Shown: positions 23,528 to 31,539, counted from the stretch's first letter. The stretch: DNA of 41,656 bases from Burkholderiaceae bacterium (GCA_030653255.1 JAURZS010000013.1:1-41656), one strand, 5' to 3'. Notes: generated by a model from the sequence alone, not told the origin. A program made the numbers and translations.

Positions 23528-23646
23528 CTTGAGCTCCGAACCTTGATCGCATCACGATCGCGCCCTGCGGCGGCCACCCGGTCGTTCAGCTCCTTGTGAA
23601 GCCGATCAGAGCCGTCTGTGTCTTGCTGGCTTTCGACAAATTCCAT
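23449..23646 (-). pseudogene. Antitoxin remnant fused to unrelated upstream codons
   Basis: A 65-codon frame. Its last 26 codons are a duplicate of the antitoxin's C-terminus (MGDKTLHKVLHAVGPRL, then SVTPEPAR) lacking 15 codons (FRALSENGNPTITTL) in frame. The first 39 codons (MEFVESQQDTDGSDRLHKEL onward) are not antitoxin-like. The DNA-binding helix is incomplete, so function is doubtful. Confidence 0.6.
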
Positions 23647-23670
23647 CTGTCCCGGTTAAGCCGGTGATTG

Positions 23671-23694
23671 AAGCGGCGTCAAATGGCGCCGCTT
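23671..23694 (+). terminator. Hairpin at the 3' end of the CoA-transferase gene
   Basis: AAGCGGCG (23671-23678) and CGCCGCTT (23687-23694) pair perfectly around an 8-base loop. On the plus strand it is followed by TCTTTAA, so it could stop transcripts arriving from the left. On the minus strand it spans the CoA-transferase stop codon without a T-run. Confidence 0.5.
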
Positions 23695-24887
23695 TCTTTA
23701 AGGGCGGCAATATCCGCCTCGCTCTTGTTCAGCAACTCTTTCAGAATCTCGCTCGTATCCTGGCTTTTGCGTCGACCCAGGTGGGTGATGTGCCCGGGCG
23801 TGCGGGACAACCTCGGAAAGACTCCCGGTACTGTCACTTCACCGGCATCGTCGGTCTGCACACGAACCAGATTTTTGCGGGCCGCGAAGTGCGGGTCCTG
23901 GAAGATGTCGGCCACGCTGTTGATCGGCCCACAGGGGACCTCGGCCTCCGCGCAGATCTTCATCAGATCAGCGCGGCGGTGCTGCCTGATCCAGGTGGCG
24001 ACGATGGCATTGATCTTGTCCCGCCCCTCTATGCGCTGCGGCATGCTTGCGTACGCATCGGACGCCGCCAGATCGTCGCGCCCCATGACGTGGGCCAAGC
24101 GCGCGAACATCTTGTCGCTGGAGCACGCCAGCGCAATCCAGTGACCGTCGGCGCATTCGTAGTGGCTGTGCGGCACCAGGATGGCTGTATCGGGCCCCAT
24201 GCGCTCGCGCACCATGCCGAACCGCGCATAGGCCGGCACCACCTCATCCAGCAGGCGGAACACGGATTCATACAGCGCCATGTCCACCACCTGCCCTTTG
24301 CCCGAGCGTTCTGCTTCACGCAAGGCCATCATCACACCGATGGTCGAGTACAGCCCGGAGATGTAGTCGCCCAGCGAGGTCGATCCCGGAATGACCGGTC
24401 GCTGCCCGGCCTCGCCGGCCAGGTAGGTCAATCCGCCAAAGCCATGCGCAATCCGGGCAAATCCGGGCCTGTCCTTGTAGGGTCCATCCTGACCATAGGC
24501 CGTGATCCGGACCATCACGATGCGCGGGTTGATGGCAGCCAGGTCCTTGTAACCAAGCCCCCAGCGCTCCATAGTCCCCGGTCTGAAGTTCTCCACCACG
24601 ACGTCGACGTTCTGCACCATTTCCTTGAAGAGGGCCGCGCCTTTGGGATTGCTCAGGTTCAGTGTCATGGCGCGCTTGTTGCGCGTCTCGCTGACCCACA
24701 TCAGAGTGTCGCCATTGTCGGACACGGTGCCCATTTTTCGCATGGGGTCGTCATGCACGGGATGCTCGATCTTGATGACATCGGCGCCGAATTCGGCAAG
24801 GATCGATGCGCAGAACGGCGCGGCAAGAAAGGTCGCGGCATCCAGCACGCGCACGCCGGCCATCGGTAGCTGGGTGTCATCACTCAT
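23679..24887 (-). CDS. CaiB/BaiF (class III) CoA-transferase
   Basis: A 402-residue CoA-transferase. GVRVLDAATFLAAPFCASIL opens the fold, followed by ADVIKIEHPVHDDPMRKMG, RNKRAMTLNL and VVVENFRPGTMERWGLG. The catalytic Asp is probably Asp174 in TSLGDYISGLYS. Length is normal. Its ATG overlaps, as ATGA, the stop of a 63-codon orphan coding fragment upstream, which marks it as a formerly second gene of a pair. The Bug receptor gene lies before that fragment on the same strand. It lies among genes whose promoters share a candidate GntR operator. The substrate is unknown. Confidence 0.9.
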   Translation of the reverse strand: MSDDTQLPMAGVRVLDAATFLAAPFCASILAEFGADVIKIEHPVHDDPMRKMGTVSDNGDTLMWVSETRNKRAMTLNLSNPKGAALFKEMVQNVDVVVENFRPGTMERWGLGYKDLAAINPRIVMVRITAYGQDGPYKDRPGFARIAHGFGGLTYLAGEAGQRPVIPGSTSLGDYISGLYSTIGVMMALREAERSGKGQVVDMALYESVFRLLDEVVPAYARFGMVRERMGPDTAILVPHSHYECADGHWIALACSSDKMFARLAHVMGRDDLAASDAYASMPQRIEGRDKINAIVATWIRQHRRADLMKICAEAEVPCGPINSVADIFQDPHFAARKNLVRVQTDDAGEVTVPGVFPRLSRTPGHITHLGRRKSQDTSEILKELLNKSEADIAALKESGAI

Positions 24888-25075
24888 CTCGCGCCTCCCG
24901 TGCGGCTGTCATCGATCAGCTTCTGGTATGCCGGTATGGCCTCGATCATCTTGATGTGCGCCGTGCCCACTTCATTTCCGTCAACCAGGATAGCGCCCTC
25001 ATCAGGCGCGGCCTTCACTTCACGGTCGATCTTGGGCGCCCACTCCAGCACCGCGGCGATAGTCGGCGACGAGCC
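24884..25075 (-). pseudogene. Orphan 3' end of a gene, in frame behind the Bug stop
   Basis: Directly after the Bug TAA (25076-25078), the same frame continues for 63 protein-like codons (PTIAAVLEWAPKIDREVKAA, DEGAILVDGNEVGTAHIKMI) to a TGA overlapping the CoA-transferase ATG as ATGA. There is no ribosome site and no ATG near the beginning. The stop-start overlap shows it was the real 3' end of a gene coupled to the CoA-transferase; its 5' part appears lost. The pattern loosely recalls the C-terminus of HpcH/CitE-type lyases, often found beside CaiB genes, but I hold that at low confidence. Confidence 0.55.
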
Positions 25076-26044
25076 TTATTCCTTGATGTTGTTGGCCTTG
25101 ATGACTTTTTCCCAGCGACTGCGCTCTTCGGCCATGCGGCGGCTGAGTTGAGCGCCGCCCACCAGTTCCACCGCCATGGCAGCGTTCTCAATCGCGGTGA
25201 CGAATTCCTTGCGCACCATGATTTTCCTGAGCGCCGCTTCCAGTTTGGCGACGACTTCTGGGGGCATGTCGCGCGGGCCGACCAGCGCGTGCCAGAACGG
25301 GACGTCATAGCCCGCCACACCGACTTCGGCCATGGAGGGAATGTTGGGCAGCAGCCTGAAGCGGTCTTTGGTGGTGACAGCCAGGGCCTTGAGCTTGCCG
25401 CTTTCGATGTGCGGCATCAGGGGCAGCGGGTCGCCGATAAACAGCGAAACCTGCCCGCCGAGCAGGTCTGCGATCGCCGGCGGATTTCCCTTGTAGGGGA
25501 TGTGCCGGGTGTCGATGCCCGTGATCATGTTGAGGTGCGCGAAGGCCAGATGGGGCGTTGCGCCATTGCCGGTGGAGGCATAGTTGAGTTTGCCCGGGTT
25601 TTCCTTGGCCTTGCGAACGAGGTCGGCGAAGCTGTTGATGCCGGACTGCGTGTTGACTACCAGGATGTTGGGGTAAGAGTCGAGTTGCGCGATCGTCGTG
25701 AAGTCTTTCGCCGGATCGTAGGGCAGCTTGCGCAGGGACACCGCGATGGTGAATGCGCCCGGGGACGCCAGCAGCAGGGTGTGTCCGTCCGGCTTGGACT
25801 TGGCGACGATGTCGGCGGCGATCACGCCGCCTGCGCCGACTTTGTTCTCGACCACCACAGGCACGCCGAATTCGGCGCTCAGGCCCGGCGCCAGCAGGCG
25901 CGCAACCAGGTCGCTGCCACCGCCCGGCGTGAAGCCGACGATGATCTGGATCGGTTTGGTGGGATAGGGGTCCGCCGCCATGGACATTGTGCCAAAGCAG
26001 GACAGAATCAGAAAGGCAACGCCAGCGCTGAGCATGCGGAACAT
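25076..26044 (-). CDS. Bug/TctC-family tripartite tricarboxylate transporter receptor
   Basis: Periplasmic carboxylate-binding protein, 322 residues. It starts at ATG 26044 with AAAGGAG upstream; a longer frame from 26128 has no support. The signal peptide is FRMLSAGVAFLILSCFGTMS ending near MAA, followed by DPYPTKPIQIIVGFTPGGGS. VVVENKVGAGGVIAADIVAK, YASTGNGATPHLAF, HIPYKGNPPAIADLLGGQV and LLPNIPSMAEVGVAGYD are standard Bug blocks. A divergent SnoaL-like gene begins 64 bases away, and a 13-bp GntR-like site lies between them. It precedes the CoA-transferase on the same strand, across the orphan fragment. Confidence 0.93.
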   Translation of the reverse strand: MFRMLSAGVAFLILSCFGTMSMAADPYPTKPIQIIVGFTPGGGSDLVARLLAPGLSAEFGVPVVVENKVGAGGVIAADIVAKSKPDGHTLLLASPGAFTIAVSLRKLPYDPAKDFTTIAQLDSYPNILVVNTQSGINSFADLVRKAKENPGKLNYASTGNGATPHLAFAHLNMITGIDTRHIPYKGNPPAIADLLGGQVSLFIGDPLPLMPHIESGKLKALAVTTKDRFRLLPNIPSMAEVGVAGYDVPFWHALVGPRDMPPEVVAKLEAALRKIMVRKEFVTAIENAAMAVELVGGAQLSRRMAEERSRWEKVIKANNIKE

Positions 26045-26058
26045 ATAATCTCCTTTTA

Positions 26059-26071
26059 TTGGTAGGCCCTT
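26059..26071. promoter_or_regulatory. Candidate GntR (FCD) operator, site 1
   Basis: TTGGTAGGCCCTT, between the divergent Bug and SnoaL-like genes. It shares the pattern TwGGTnnnnCCwT with sites at 27407 and 31467. A GGTATCC word follows at 26073. Confidence 0.5.
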
Positions 26072-26108
26072 TGGTATCCTAGCAATCTTTCCGGAAGAGT
26101 TCAAGACG

Positions 26109-26549
26109 ATGATTACCCCCGAAAGCATTCAAGCCCGCGACCTTGCCGAGCAGACGGCGCTCAATTTCTTCATCTACATGAAGAGCCAGCGCGTGGACGA
26201 TCTGGTGAATCTGTTCCTGGCGGACGCGGTGCAGGAGCAGCCCTTCGTGTTCCCCGGCCAAAAGCCCGCCCTGGTGGGCCACAAAGACATCCGCCAGAAC
26301 TACGAGATGGCACTGGGCAAGCGGCACAGCCACACCTTCGACATCCTGGCCCTGCACCGCACGCAGGAGCCGGACTGCGTCATCGTCGAGGCGCGCGGCA
26401 CGAGCATCCTGGGCGAGAACGGCCATGTCTACGACAACCGCTATGTCGCCATCTTTCACGTGCAAGGCGACAGAATCGCAAACCTGCGCCTTTACTTCGA
26501 TCCGCTGGTGGCGCAGAACGCGTTTGCGAAGATCCGCGGCCTGGCCTGA
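26109..26549 (+). CDS. SnoaL-like (NTF2-fold) protein
   Basis: A 146-residue NTF2-fold protein: TALNFFIYMKSQRVDDLVNL, then FLADAVQEQPFVFPGQKPAL, a central VGHKDIRQNYEM helix and the C-terminal strand pair YVAIFHVQGDRIANLRLYFD. Typical small-molecule enzymes of this fold are isomerases or dehydratases; no catalytic residues can be named with confidence. It is divergent from the Bug gene and converges with an SDR gene 4 bases away. Shared control by the candidate operator at 26059-26071 suggests a role in the same pathway. Confidence 0.82.
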   Translation: MITPESIQARDLAEQTALNFFIYMKSQRVDDLVNLFLADAVQEQPFVFPGQKPALVGHKDIRQNYEMALGKRHSHTFDILALHRTQEPDCVIVEARGTSILGENGHVYDNRYVAIFHVQGDRIANLRLYFDPLVAQNAFAKIRGLA

Positions 26550-26553
26550 GTCC

Positions 26554-27393
26554 TCATTTCTTTTTCGGTGGGTCCAGCCGCTGGCCGGCAGAAATGGAAG
26601 TCCAGGCAATGGGCGCGCCGGCACGGGCCAGGGCCTCGGCGGGCGCAATGGATGCGTCCCACAGATTGGCCCGGAAGCGACGGGCCGTCACCACATCGCC
26701 CGCGTCGGACAGCAGATAGTGCAGCGGCGCGAGCATCACGGCAGGTTTGAGCATGTCGTCGCGATCGACACCGGCTGTGACTGGAATCATCGCGGTATCG
26801 ACAACACCGCCCGGCACCAGCACATTGGCCGTCACGCCGGTGCCGGCCAGTTCGTCGGACAACACCGCGACATAAGCCTCCAGCGCGGCCTTGGACGGGC
26901 CGTAGGGACCGGTGCCCGCATTGAGCATGGAATTCAGGCTGGTGGTCACGGCGATGAGGCGTGCGTGCGGCTGCGCCAGCAGCACGGGCATGGCCTCGTT
27001 GATCAGGTGAATGGCCGCCAGGGCGTTGATGCTGAACATGGTGTCCCAGGCACCGGCCGGTACTTCCCAGACACGGGGCGGCTTGCCGAGCACTTCCTTG
27101 GTATAGAGCTGCCGCCCCACGCCGGCATTGCTGATCAGCACATTGAATGCGCCAAAGGCCTTGAGCGCGGCCTGAACGATTTCGCGGCCGCTGCCGGCGC
27201 GGGTCTGGTCGATGGTGAGGCAGGCGAGTCTCGCCCCGGCGTGGCCCAGGTCCTGCTGCATGGCGTCCAGACGCGCCTGGCTGGCGTCTACCGCCAGCAC
27301 GCGCGCACCCGCATTCAGTAGCGACGTCACGATTTCGCGGCCGATGCCGCCAGCGCCGCCGGTCACGATGGACACGGTTTCAGAAAGCTTCAT
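26554..27393 (-). CDS. Short-chain dehydrogenase/reductase
   Basis: A 279-residue SDR. The cofactor motif is TGGAGGIGREI near residue 11; Asp in VLAVDAS at the end of the second strand favours NAD(H). ISNAGVGRQLYTKE replaces the usual NNAG with SNAG. The catalytic YxxxK lies in GTGPYGPSKAALEAY, with the preceding Ser in TTSLNSML. NVLVPGGVVDT follows. The C-terminal 60 residues are longer than in a minimal SDR and end in a lysine cluster. It is divergent from the GntR gene with a 45-base spacer containing a candidate operator. Confidence 0.9.
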   Translation of the reverse strand: MKLSETVSIVTGGAGGIGREIVTSLLNAGARVLAVDASQARLDAMQQDLGHAGARLACLTIDQTRAGSGREIVQAALKAFGAFNVLISNAGVGRQLYTKEVLGKPPRVWEVPAGAWDTMFSINALAAIHLINEAMPVLLAQPHARLIAVTTSLNSMLNAGTGPYGPSKAALEAYVAVLSDELAGTGVTANVLVPGGVVDTAMIPVTAGVDRDDMLKPAVMLAPLHYLLSDAGDVVTARRFRANLWDASIAPAEALARAGAPIAWTSISAGQRLDPPKKK

Positions 27394-27406
27394 TGCATAT
27401 CTCCCT

Positions 27407-27419
27407 TAGGTAGAGCCAT
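27407..27419. promoter_or_regulatory. Candidate GntR (FCD) operator, site 2
   Basis: TAGGTAGAGCCAT lies in the 45-base spacer between the SDR and GntR genes, 14 bases from the SDR start. It fits TwGGTnnnnCCwT and could mediate autoregulation. Confidence 0.5.
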
Positions 27420-27438
27420 TGGATTTAAAATCGGGCGT

Positions 27439-28269
27439 ATGCCCCAGAACATCAACGATTTCCAGCCGATCAAAGGCCGGCGCGCCTACGAAGAAATAGC
27501 CGCGAACATCCGCGAAATGGTGGTCAGCGGCAAGATCGCCGTCGGTGACAAGCTCCCTGCGGAGCGCGAGCTGGCCGAACGTCTCGGTGTCGGCCGCAAT
27601 GTGCTGCGCGAGGCGCTGCGCTCCCTGGAGACCGTGGGCTTGCTCGAAATGAAGCGCGGCAAATGGGGCGGCGCCTTCGTCACTTCCGGGCCGTCGAGCG
27701 TCGTATCCGAGCAGATGACCGACCTGCTGCGCATGGGCGGCGTCTCCTACGCAAGCGTCATCGAGGCCCGCATCTGGATCGGTGAAGTAGTGGTCCGCGC
27801 GGCGTGCCTGCGCCATGCCGCCGATGACGTCCGTGCTCTCGAAGACAACATCGATGCCGTCGAAAAGCTGTTCAACGAAGGCCGCATGGTCGAGAAGACC
27901 CAGAAAAACATCGAGTTCCACGACATTCTGGCCCGGGCCACCGGAAATCCCACGCTCGTGATCCTGATGAAATCGCTGACCGACATGGCCGCCTACTTCG
28001 CACGCAACATCGGCCCGGACCCGGCCAGCACGACGATACGCTCGCGGCGCTTGTTCATGAAAGCCTTCGTCGCACGCGATGTGGAAGGCGCGGTCAAGGA
28101 AATGGAGGCCAGTCTGCGGCGCCTGCAGGCGGTTCATGTGGATCTTGCCTCCCGCCATCATCAACCCGCCCGAACGCCTGCAAAACGTGCCGCACTCGCC
28201 AGGAAGGCGGCTGTGGCAAAAAAGGCCGCACCGGCAAAGCGCCCGGTCAAGCGCGTCACAAAGAACTGA
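27439..28269 (+). CDS. GntR-family regulator, FadR/FCD subfamily, with basic tail
   Basis: A 276-residue regulator. The winged helix-turn-helix covers about residues 15-85 (PAERELAERLGVGRN, then VLREALRSLETVGLLEMKRG). The FCD effector domain follows (RIWIGEVVVRAACLRHAADD, FHDILARATGNPTLVILMKS). FCD domains often bind a metal and a carboxylate. The last 33 residues are a lysine/alanine/arginine-rich tail (KRAALARKAAVAKKAAPAKR), unusual for the family and similar in composition to histone-H1-like tails. The gene sits centrally among catabolic genes, and three similar 13-bp sites in their promoters are likely targets. Confidence 0.92.
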   Translation: MPQNINDFQPIKGRRAYEEIAANIREMVVSGKIAVGDKLPAERELAERLGVGRNVLREALRSLETVGLLEMKRGKWGGAFVTSGPSSVVSEQMTDLLRMGGVSYASVIEARIWIGEVVVRAACLRHAADDVRALEDNIDAVEKLFNEGRMVEKTQKNIEFHDILARATGNPTLVILMKSLTDMAAYFARNIGPDPASTTIRSRRLFMKAFVARDVEGAVKEMEASLRRLQAVHVDLASRHHQPARTPAKRAALARKAAVAKKAAPAKRPVKRVTKN

Positions 28270-28282
28270 TCGCGTACAGTCT

Positions 28283-29242
28283 TCATGGCTTGTCCATAGG
28301 GAGCGCAGCACCTATGCCACGCGCGCGCGCCGCCTCCAGGATGAACGCGCCGCAATAGATGTCCTGCAACGCCATGCCGTGCGACTCGAACAGGATGATC
28401 TGCGAGTCCAGGGTGCGCCCTTCGCGGCGCCCTGACACGATGTCGGACATGTCGGCGATGCTTTCCCAGTAGAGCAGGCCCGCTTCCACAGCAGGCAGCA
28501 GGTCGCCGCTTTCGGCTCGTGCGACCTCACGCGAATCCACCACGACCAGGTCTGCACGCTGGATGGTCTCGGTGTCGAGTTCGCGGCGGTCGATGGCGTT
28601 GACACCGGCCGCAGCAATGAACTGCCCCGGCTCCAGCCAGCGGCCATCAAACACCGGCCCTGCGCCACGCGTGATGGTGATCAGGATGTCGGAGCCTTCG
28701 ACCGCTTCTTGTGGCGATGCGGCAGGACGCACCCGGCGGCCGACTTTTGACGACATGGCCTCGCAGAACTTTGCCAGGCGTTCAGGGTTGCGGCTGTAGA
28801 CCTTGACTTCGCGGATGTCGCGCACCTTGCAGATGGCTTCCAGCTGTGTGACCGCCTGACGCCCGGAGCCGAACATGCCCACCACCCCGGAGTCTTCACG
28901 CGCCAGATACTTGGCCGCGACCGCCGTTGCCGCGCCGGTGCGCATCTGGCCGATCCAGTGGGCCTCGAGAATGGCCTCCAGGCTGCCGGTTTCGCGGTTG
29001 ATCAGCTGGATCAGGGATGTGTGGTTGTGCGGCAGTACGTAGTAGGCCTTGAAGCCGGCGAGATTCAGGTCGAGCGAGGCGCCCTGCAGGATATGCAGGT
29101 GCGCGCCCGGCATGCGGGTGCGTTGGCGCGGTATGTCGAAGGCGCGCCCGGCTGCACGCGCCGCAAACGCGTGCTCCACCTGCTCGATGGCCTGCTCCAT
29201 GGTCAGCAGAGGCCGGATCTGTTCTTCGCTCAGGTAAATCAT
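28283..29242 (-). CDS. Ornithine cyclodeaminase / mu-crystallin family protein
   Basis: A 319-residue NAD(P)-dependent enzyme starting at ATG 29242 (MIYLSEEQIRPLL). MEQAIEQVEHAF and PGAHLHILQGASLDLN occupy the substrate domain. The Rossmann domain shows VVGMFGSGRQAVTQLEAI, then VKVYSRNPERLAKF and DILITITRGAGPVFDGRWL. The family includes cyclodeaminases, ketimine reductases and amino-acid or imine dehydrogenases, so the reaction is not fixed. It follows the CaiB-like gene by 44 bases and is the last gene of the unit that starts at 31436. It converges with the GntR gene, 13 bases apart. Confidence 0.88.
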   Translation of the reverse strand: MIYLSEEQIRPLLTMEQAIEQVEHAFAARAAGRAFDIPRQRTRMPGAHLHILQGASLDLNLAGFKAYYVLPHNHTSLIQLINRETGSLEAILEAHWIGQMRTGAATAVAAKYLAREDSGVVGMFGSGRQAVTQLEAICKVRDIREVKVYSRNPERLAKFCEAMSSKVGRRVRPAASPQEAVEGSDILITITRGAGPVFDGRWLEPGQFIAAAGVNAIDRRELDTETIQRADLVVVDSREVARAESGDLLPAVEAGLLYWESIADMSDIVSGRREGRTLDSQIILFESHGMALQDIYCGAFILEAARARGIGAALPMDKP

Positions 29243-29286
29243 GGGGATTCCTCGTTCTTGTTCCAATGTCACTGGCCCGGCCATTG

Positions 29287-30693
29287 CTACAGCCAGGCCG
29301 CCACATGCGCGCCCAGCGGCACGGGCGGCAAGTCCCAGCGCGCGGGCGTGCGCGAGAAGCGCGCAATGGGCGGCAATTGCTCCAACTTTCCGTAGGGAGA
29401 GTCGCGCGACTCCAGCACGGGCTGGATTGCGAAGGGATCCACGGGCTGAGCAGGGACCGGCTGCTCGCCCAGGCTCTGCACCCACATGGATGTGCCGGTG
29501 AGCGAGACCTCCACCTGGTAGCTGCCGCCGTGCAGGCTGCGCAGCAACAGCGCCGCCGCGGCGCCAGCGGCGCCCAGATAGCCCGTGAGGTAATCGTTGA
29601 GAAAGTGCGAGGGCACCAGGCGCGGTCGCCCGCCCCGCCCTTCGGTGTGGCAGATGCCGCTGACCAGCTGGCCGATCTGCTCGAAGCCGCCCCGGTCGGC
29701 CCAGGGGCCATCGGAGCCGTAGGTGCTGACAGAGACGTGGATGATGCCCGGGCGCATGCGTGTCAGATCCTGCGCAGAAAAGCCACGCCGCGCCAGGCTG
29801 CCAGGGCGCCATGAATCGATGAACACATCGGCATCGCGACATAGCCTGCGCAGGCGCTCTGTGTCGGCTTCCTGGCGCAGATCGAGAAAGGCTGCACGCT
29901 TGCCGATGCCGGTGTCCATGATTTGCACCAGCGGGTCGGGCTGATAGGGCGCAGAGATGCGCAAGGCCTCGGCGCCCTGCTCGGCCAGCGTGCGCGCGAC
30001 CACCGGGCCTGCAATCACATGCGACACATCGAGCACACGCAGGCCGGACAGGGGGCGCTCGGGCAAGGTGGCGGGTGGTGGCACCGGCGCGCTGTCGGCG
30101 ATGCGCCGAATGCAAATGGTGGGGTTGCGGCTCAGCGCCTGGCCTTGCGGATGCGCCAGCCACTGCGCGCGGGAGCGCACGCAGGCGCCGGGAATCCGGT
30201 GCAGTGCGAAAAGGTCTTCCAGCGCATCACCCGTGTGTTTGCGGATGGCCCGGGCCAGCGCCGGCCGTGTGTTGGCGCAGTCCAGTATCTCCAGTGTCCG
30301 GTTGCGCAGCGCAGGATAGGAAGCCACCGGGTAAAACCAGCGGTCATCTGCTGTTTCGAAAAAATCCTGGGCCAGCTCCGCGCCGGGTATCAGTGGCATG
30401 GGGTAACCGTTTTGCCGCTGATAGCGCACCGGGTACAGGCCGGCGGCGGCCTGCAGCAGATCAATCTCGATGTGCTGGGCCGCGCCGCCGCAATGGCGCC
30501 ACCATTGCTCCACTGCGATGGCGTTGGCCGCGATGGCCGCGGCGCAGGCCTCGACGATGCGGTGCGGCGTGTCGTAGGCCGGCGCACCACCCACGATGCG
30601 CAGAGGAAGCCGCCCCGGCGTGGCATCAGGTTCTCCGCCGGCGCCGCGCAACAGGTCCAGCGCGGCCTGCGCGACGTCGAAGCCGACGTTCAT
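29287..30693 (-). CDS. CaiB/BaiF-family protein with a partial extra CaiB half in front
   Basis: A 468-residue protein starting at ATG 30693, which overlaps the SDR stop as ATGA. The recognisable CoA-transferase start (LSGLRVLDVSHVIAGPVVAR) only appears at about residue 216. FIDSWRPGSLARRGFSAQDL and the likely catalytic Asp367 in HFLNDYLTGYLG follow, and the protein stops where the C-terminal part of a normal CaiB would begin. Residues 60-200 (EIDLLQAAAGLYP, DDRWFYPVASYPALRNRTLE, AQWLAHPQGQAL) resemble that missing C-terminal part. The order is thus C-terminal half then N-terminal half, either a circular permutation or a reduced two-domain (DddD-like) protein. Activity as a CoA-transferase is likely but not certain. 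Confidence 0.8.
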   Translation of the reverse strand: MNVGFDVAQAALDLLRGAGGEPDATPGRLPLRIVGGAPAYDTPHRIVEACAAAIAANAIAVEQWWRHCGGAAQHIEIDLLQAAAGLYPVRYQRQNGYPMPLIPGAELAQDFFETADDRWFYPVASYPALRNRTLEILDCANTRPALARAIRKHTGDALEDLFALHRIPGACVRSRAQWLAHPQGQALSRNPTICIRRIADSAPVPPPATLPERPLSGLRVLDVSHVIAGPVVARTLAEQGAEALRISAPYQPDPLVQIMDTGIGKRAAFLDLRQEADTERLRRLCRDADVFIDSWRPGSLARRGFSAQDLTRMRPGIIHVSVSTYGSDGPWADRGGFEQIGQLVSGICHTEGRGGRPRLVPSHFLNDYLTGYLGAAGAAAALLLRSLHGGSYQVEVSLTGTSMWVQSLGEQPVPAQPVDPFAIQPVLESRDSPYGKLEQLPPIARFSRTPARWDLPPVPLGAHVAAWL

Positions 30694-31436
30694 CCCATGA
30701 ATCCGCCACCGTTGGCGTCGATGCAGGCGCCGCAAATGAAACCGGCCGCAGGCGTTGCGAGGAAGTCCACCGCCGCCGCGATTTCTTCGGCGGTGCCGCG
30801 GCGCGCCGAAGCCACGTTGGCCGCCGACTTGGCCAGTGTTTCCTTGGAGCTTTGCAGGGAAAGCGGCGTGTCCACCGGACCGGGCGCCACGCAGTTGACC
30901 GTGATGCCGCTGGCCGCGAATTCGCCGGCCAACTGTCGCGTCATGCCGACCAGGCCGGCCTTGGACACAGAGTAGAAAGCCGACACGCCGGGGATGTAGG
31001 TTCGCCCGGCACGCGAGGCGATGTTGATGACGCGGCCCCATCCGCGCTCGCGCATGGCGGGCAGCAGTTCACGGCACAGCAGGAAGGGCGCCGCGAGATT
31101 GACCTGCATCACGGCGTTCCAGACTTCCATGTCGATTTCTTCGGTGCGGTAGCCGCGCCCTTCGCGCTTGGGGTTGATGCCGGCGTTGTTCACCAGGATG
31201 TCGCAGCCGCCGAATTCACCACGGGCGTAGCGGGCCAGATCGAGCACTTCCTTCTCGATGGACAGATCGACCACCCGGGCGCTGGCGCCGGGCAAGGTCT
31301 TGGCGGTCTGCACGACCGACTCGTTGCGGTCAACCAGCAGGACGCGCACGCCGCGCTGGGAAAAGGCCTTGGCAACCGCCGCTCCGATGCCGCCGGCCGC
31401 GCCGGTGACCAATGCCGAATGGGTGACTTGATTCAT
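30690..31436 (-). CDS. Short-chain dehydrogenase/reductase, FabG-like
   Basis: A 248-residue classical SDR. The cofactor motif is TGAAGGIGAAV near residue 11 and the VLLVDRNES acidic residue suggests NAD(H). NNAGINPKREGRG follows. The catalytic Ser is in NIASRAGRTY and Tyr/Lys in FYSVSKAGLVGMTR; then VNCVAPGPVDTPLS and the C-terminal ICGACIDANGGGFMG. All key residues are present. It is first in a minus-strand unit with the CaiB-like and ornithine-cyclodeaminase-like genes. A 13-bp candidate GntR site lies 31 bases upstream. Confidence 0.93.
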   Translation of the reverse strand: MNQVTHSALVTGAAGGIGAAVAKAFSQRGVRVLLVDRNESVVQTAKTLPGASARVVDLSIEKEVLDLARYARGEFGGCDILVNNAGINPKREGRGYRTEEIDMEVWNAVMQVNLAAPFLLCRELLPAMRERGWGRVINIASRAGRTYIPGVSAFYSVSKAGLVGMTRQLAGEFAASGITVNCVAPGPVDTPLSLQSSKETLAKSAANVASARRGTAEEIAAAVDFLATPAAGFICGACIDANGGGFMG

Positions 31437-31466
31437 GGTGAGGTCTTGCTCCTGAGGTTGTTTCTA

Positions 31467-31479
31467 TTGGTCCTACCTT
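31467..31479. promoter_or_regulatory. Candidate GntR (FCD) operator, site 3
   Basis: TTGGTCCTACCTT, 31 bases upstream of the SDR gene. Its core GGT-CCT-ACC is the most symmetric of the three sites and resembles the FadR-subfamily pattern of GT and AC half-sites separated by three bases. Confidence 0.55.
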
Positions 31480-31539
31480 CAGCCAATTCTACACACTCCA
31501 GGGAATGCCGGCCCGCGCCAGCCGACCTCGGGGCCGGCC

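Noticed and set aside
23664-24869. Plus-strand open frame (401 codons) opposite the CoA-transferase
   Set aside because: The minus-strand CoA-transferase is full length with all motifs; the opposite frame has shadow-type composition.
24806-26065. Plus-strand open frame (419 codons) opposite the Bug receptor
   Set aside because: Shadow of a well-supported receptor gene; no family-like sequence.
28283-30163. One 626-codon protein joining the cyclodeaminase to upstream codons
   Set aside because: The first 300 codons are a shadow of the CaiB-like gene; the family N-terminus begins at ATG 29242.
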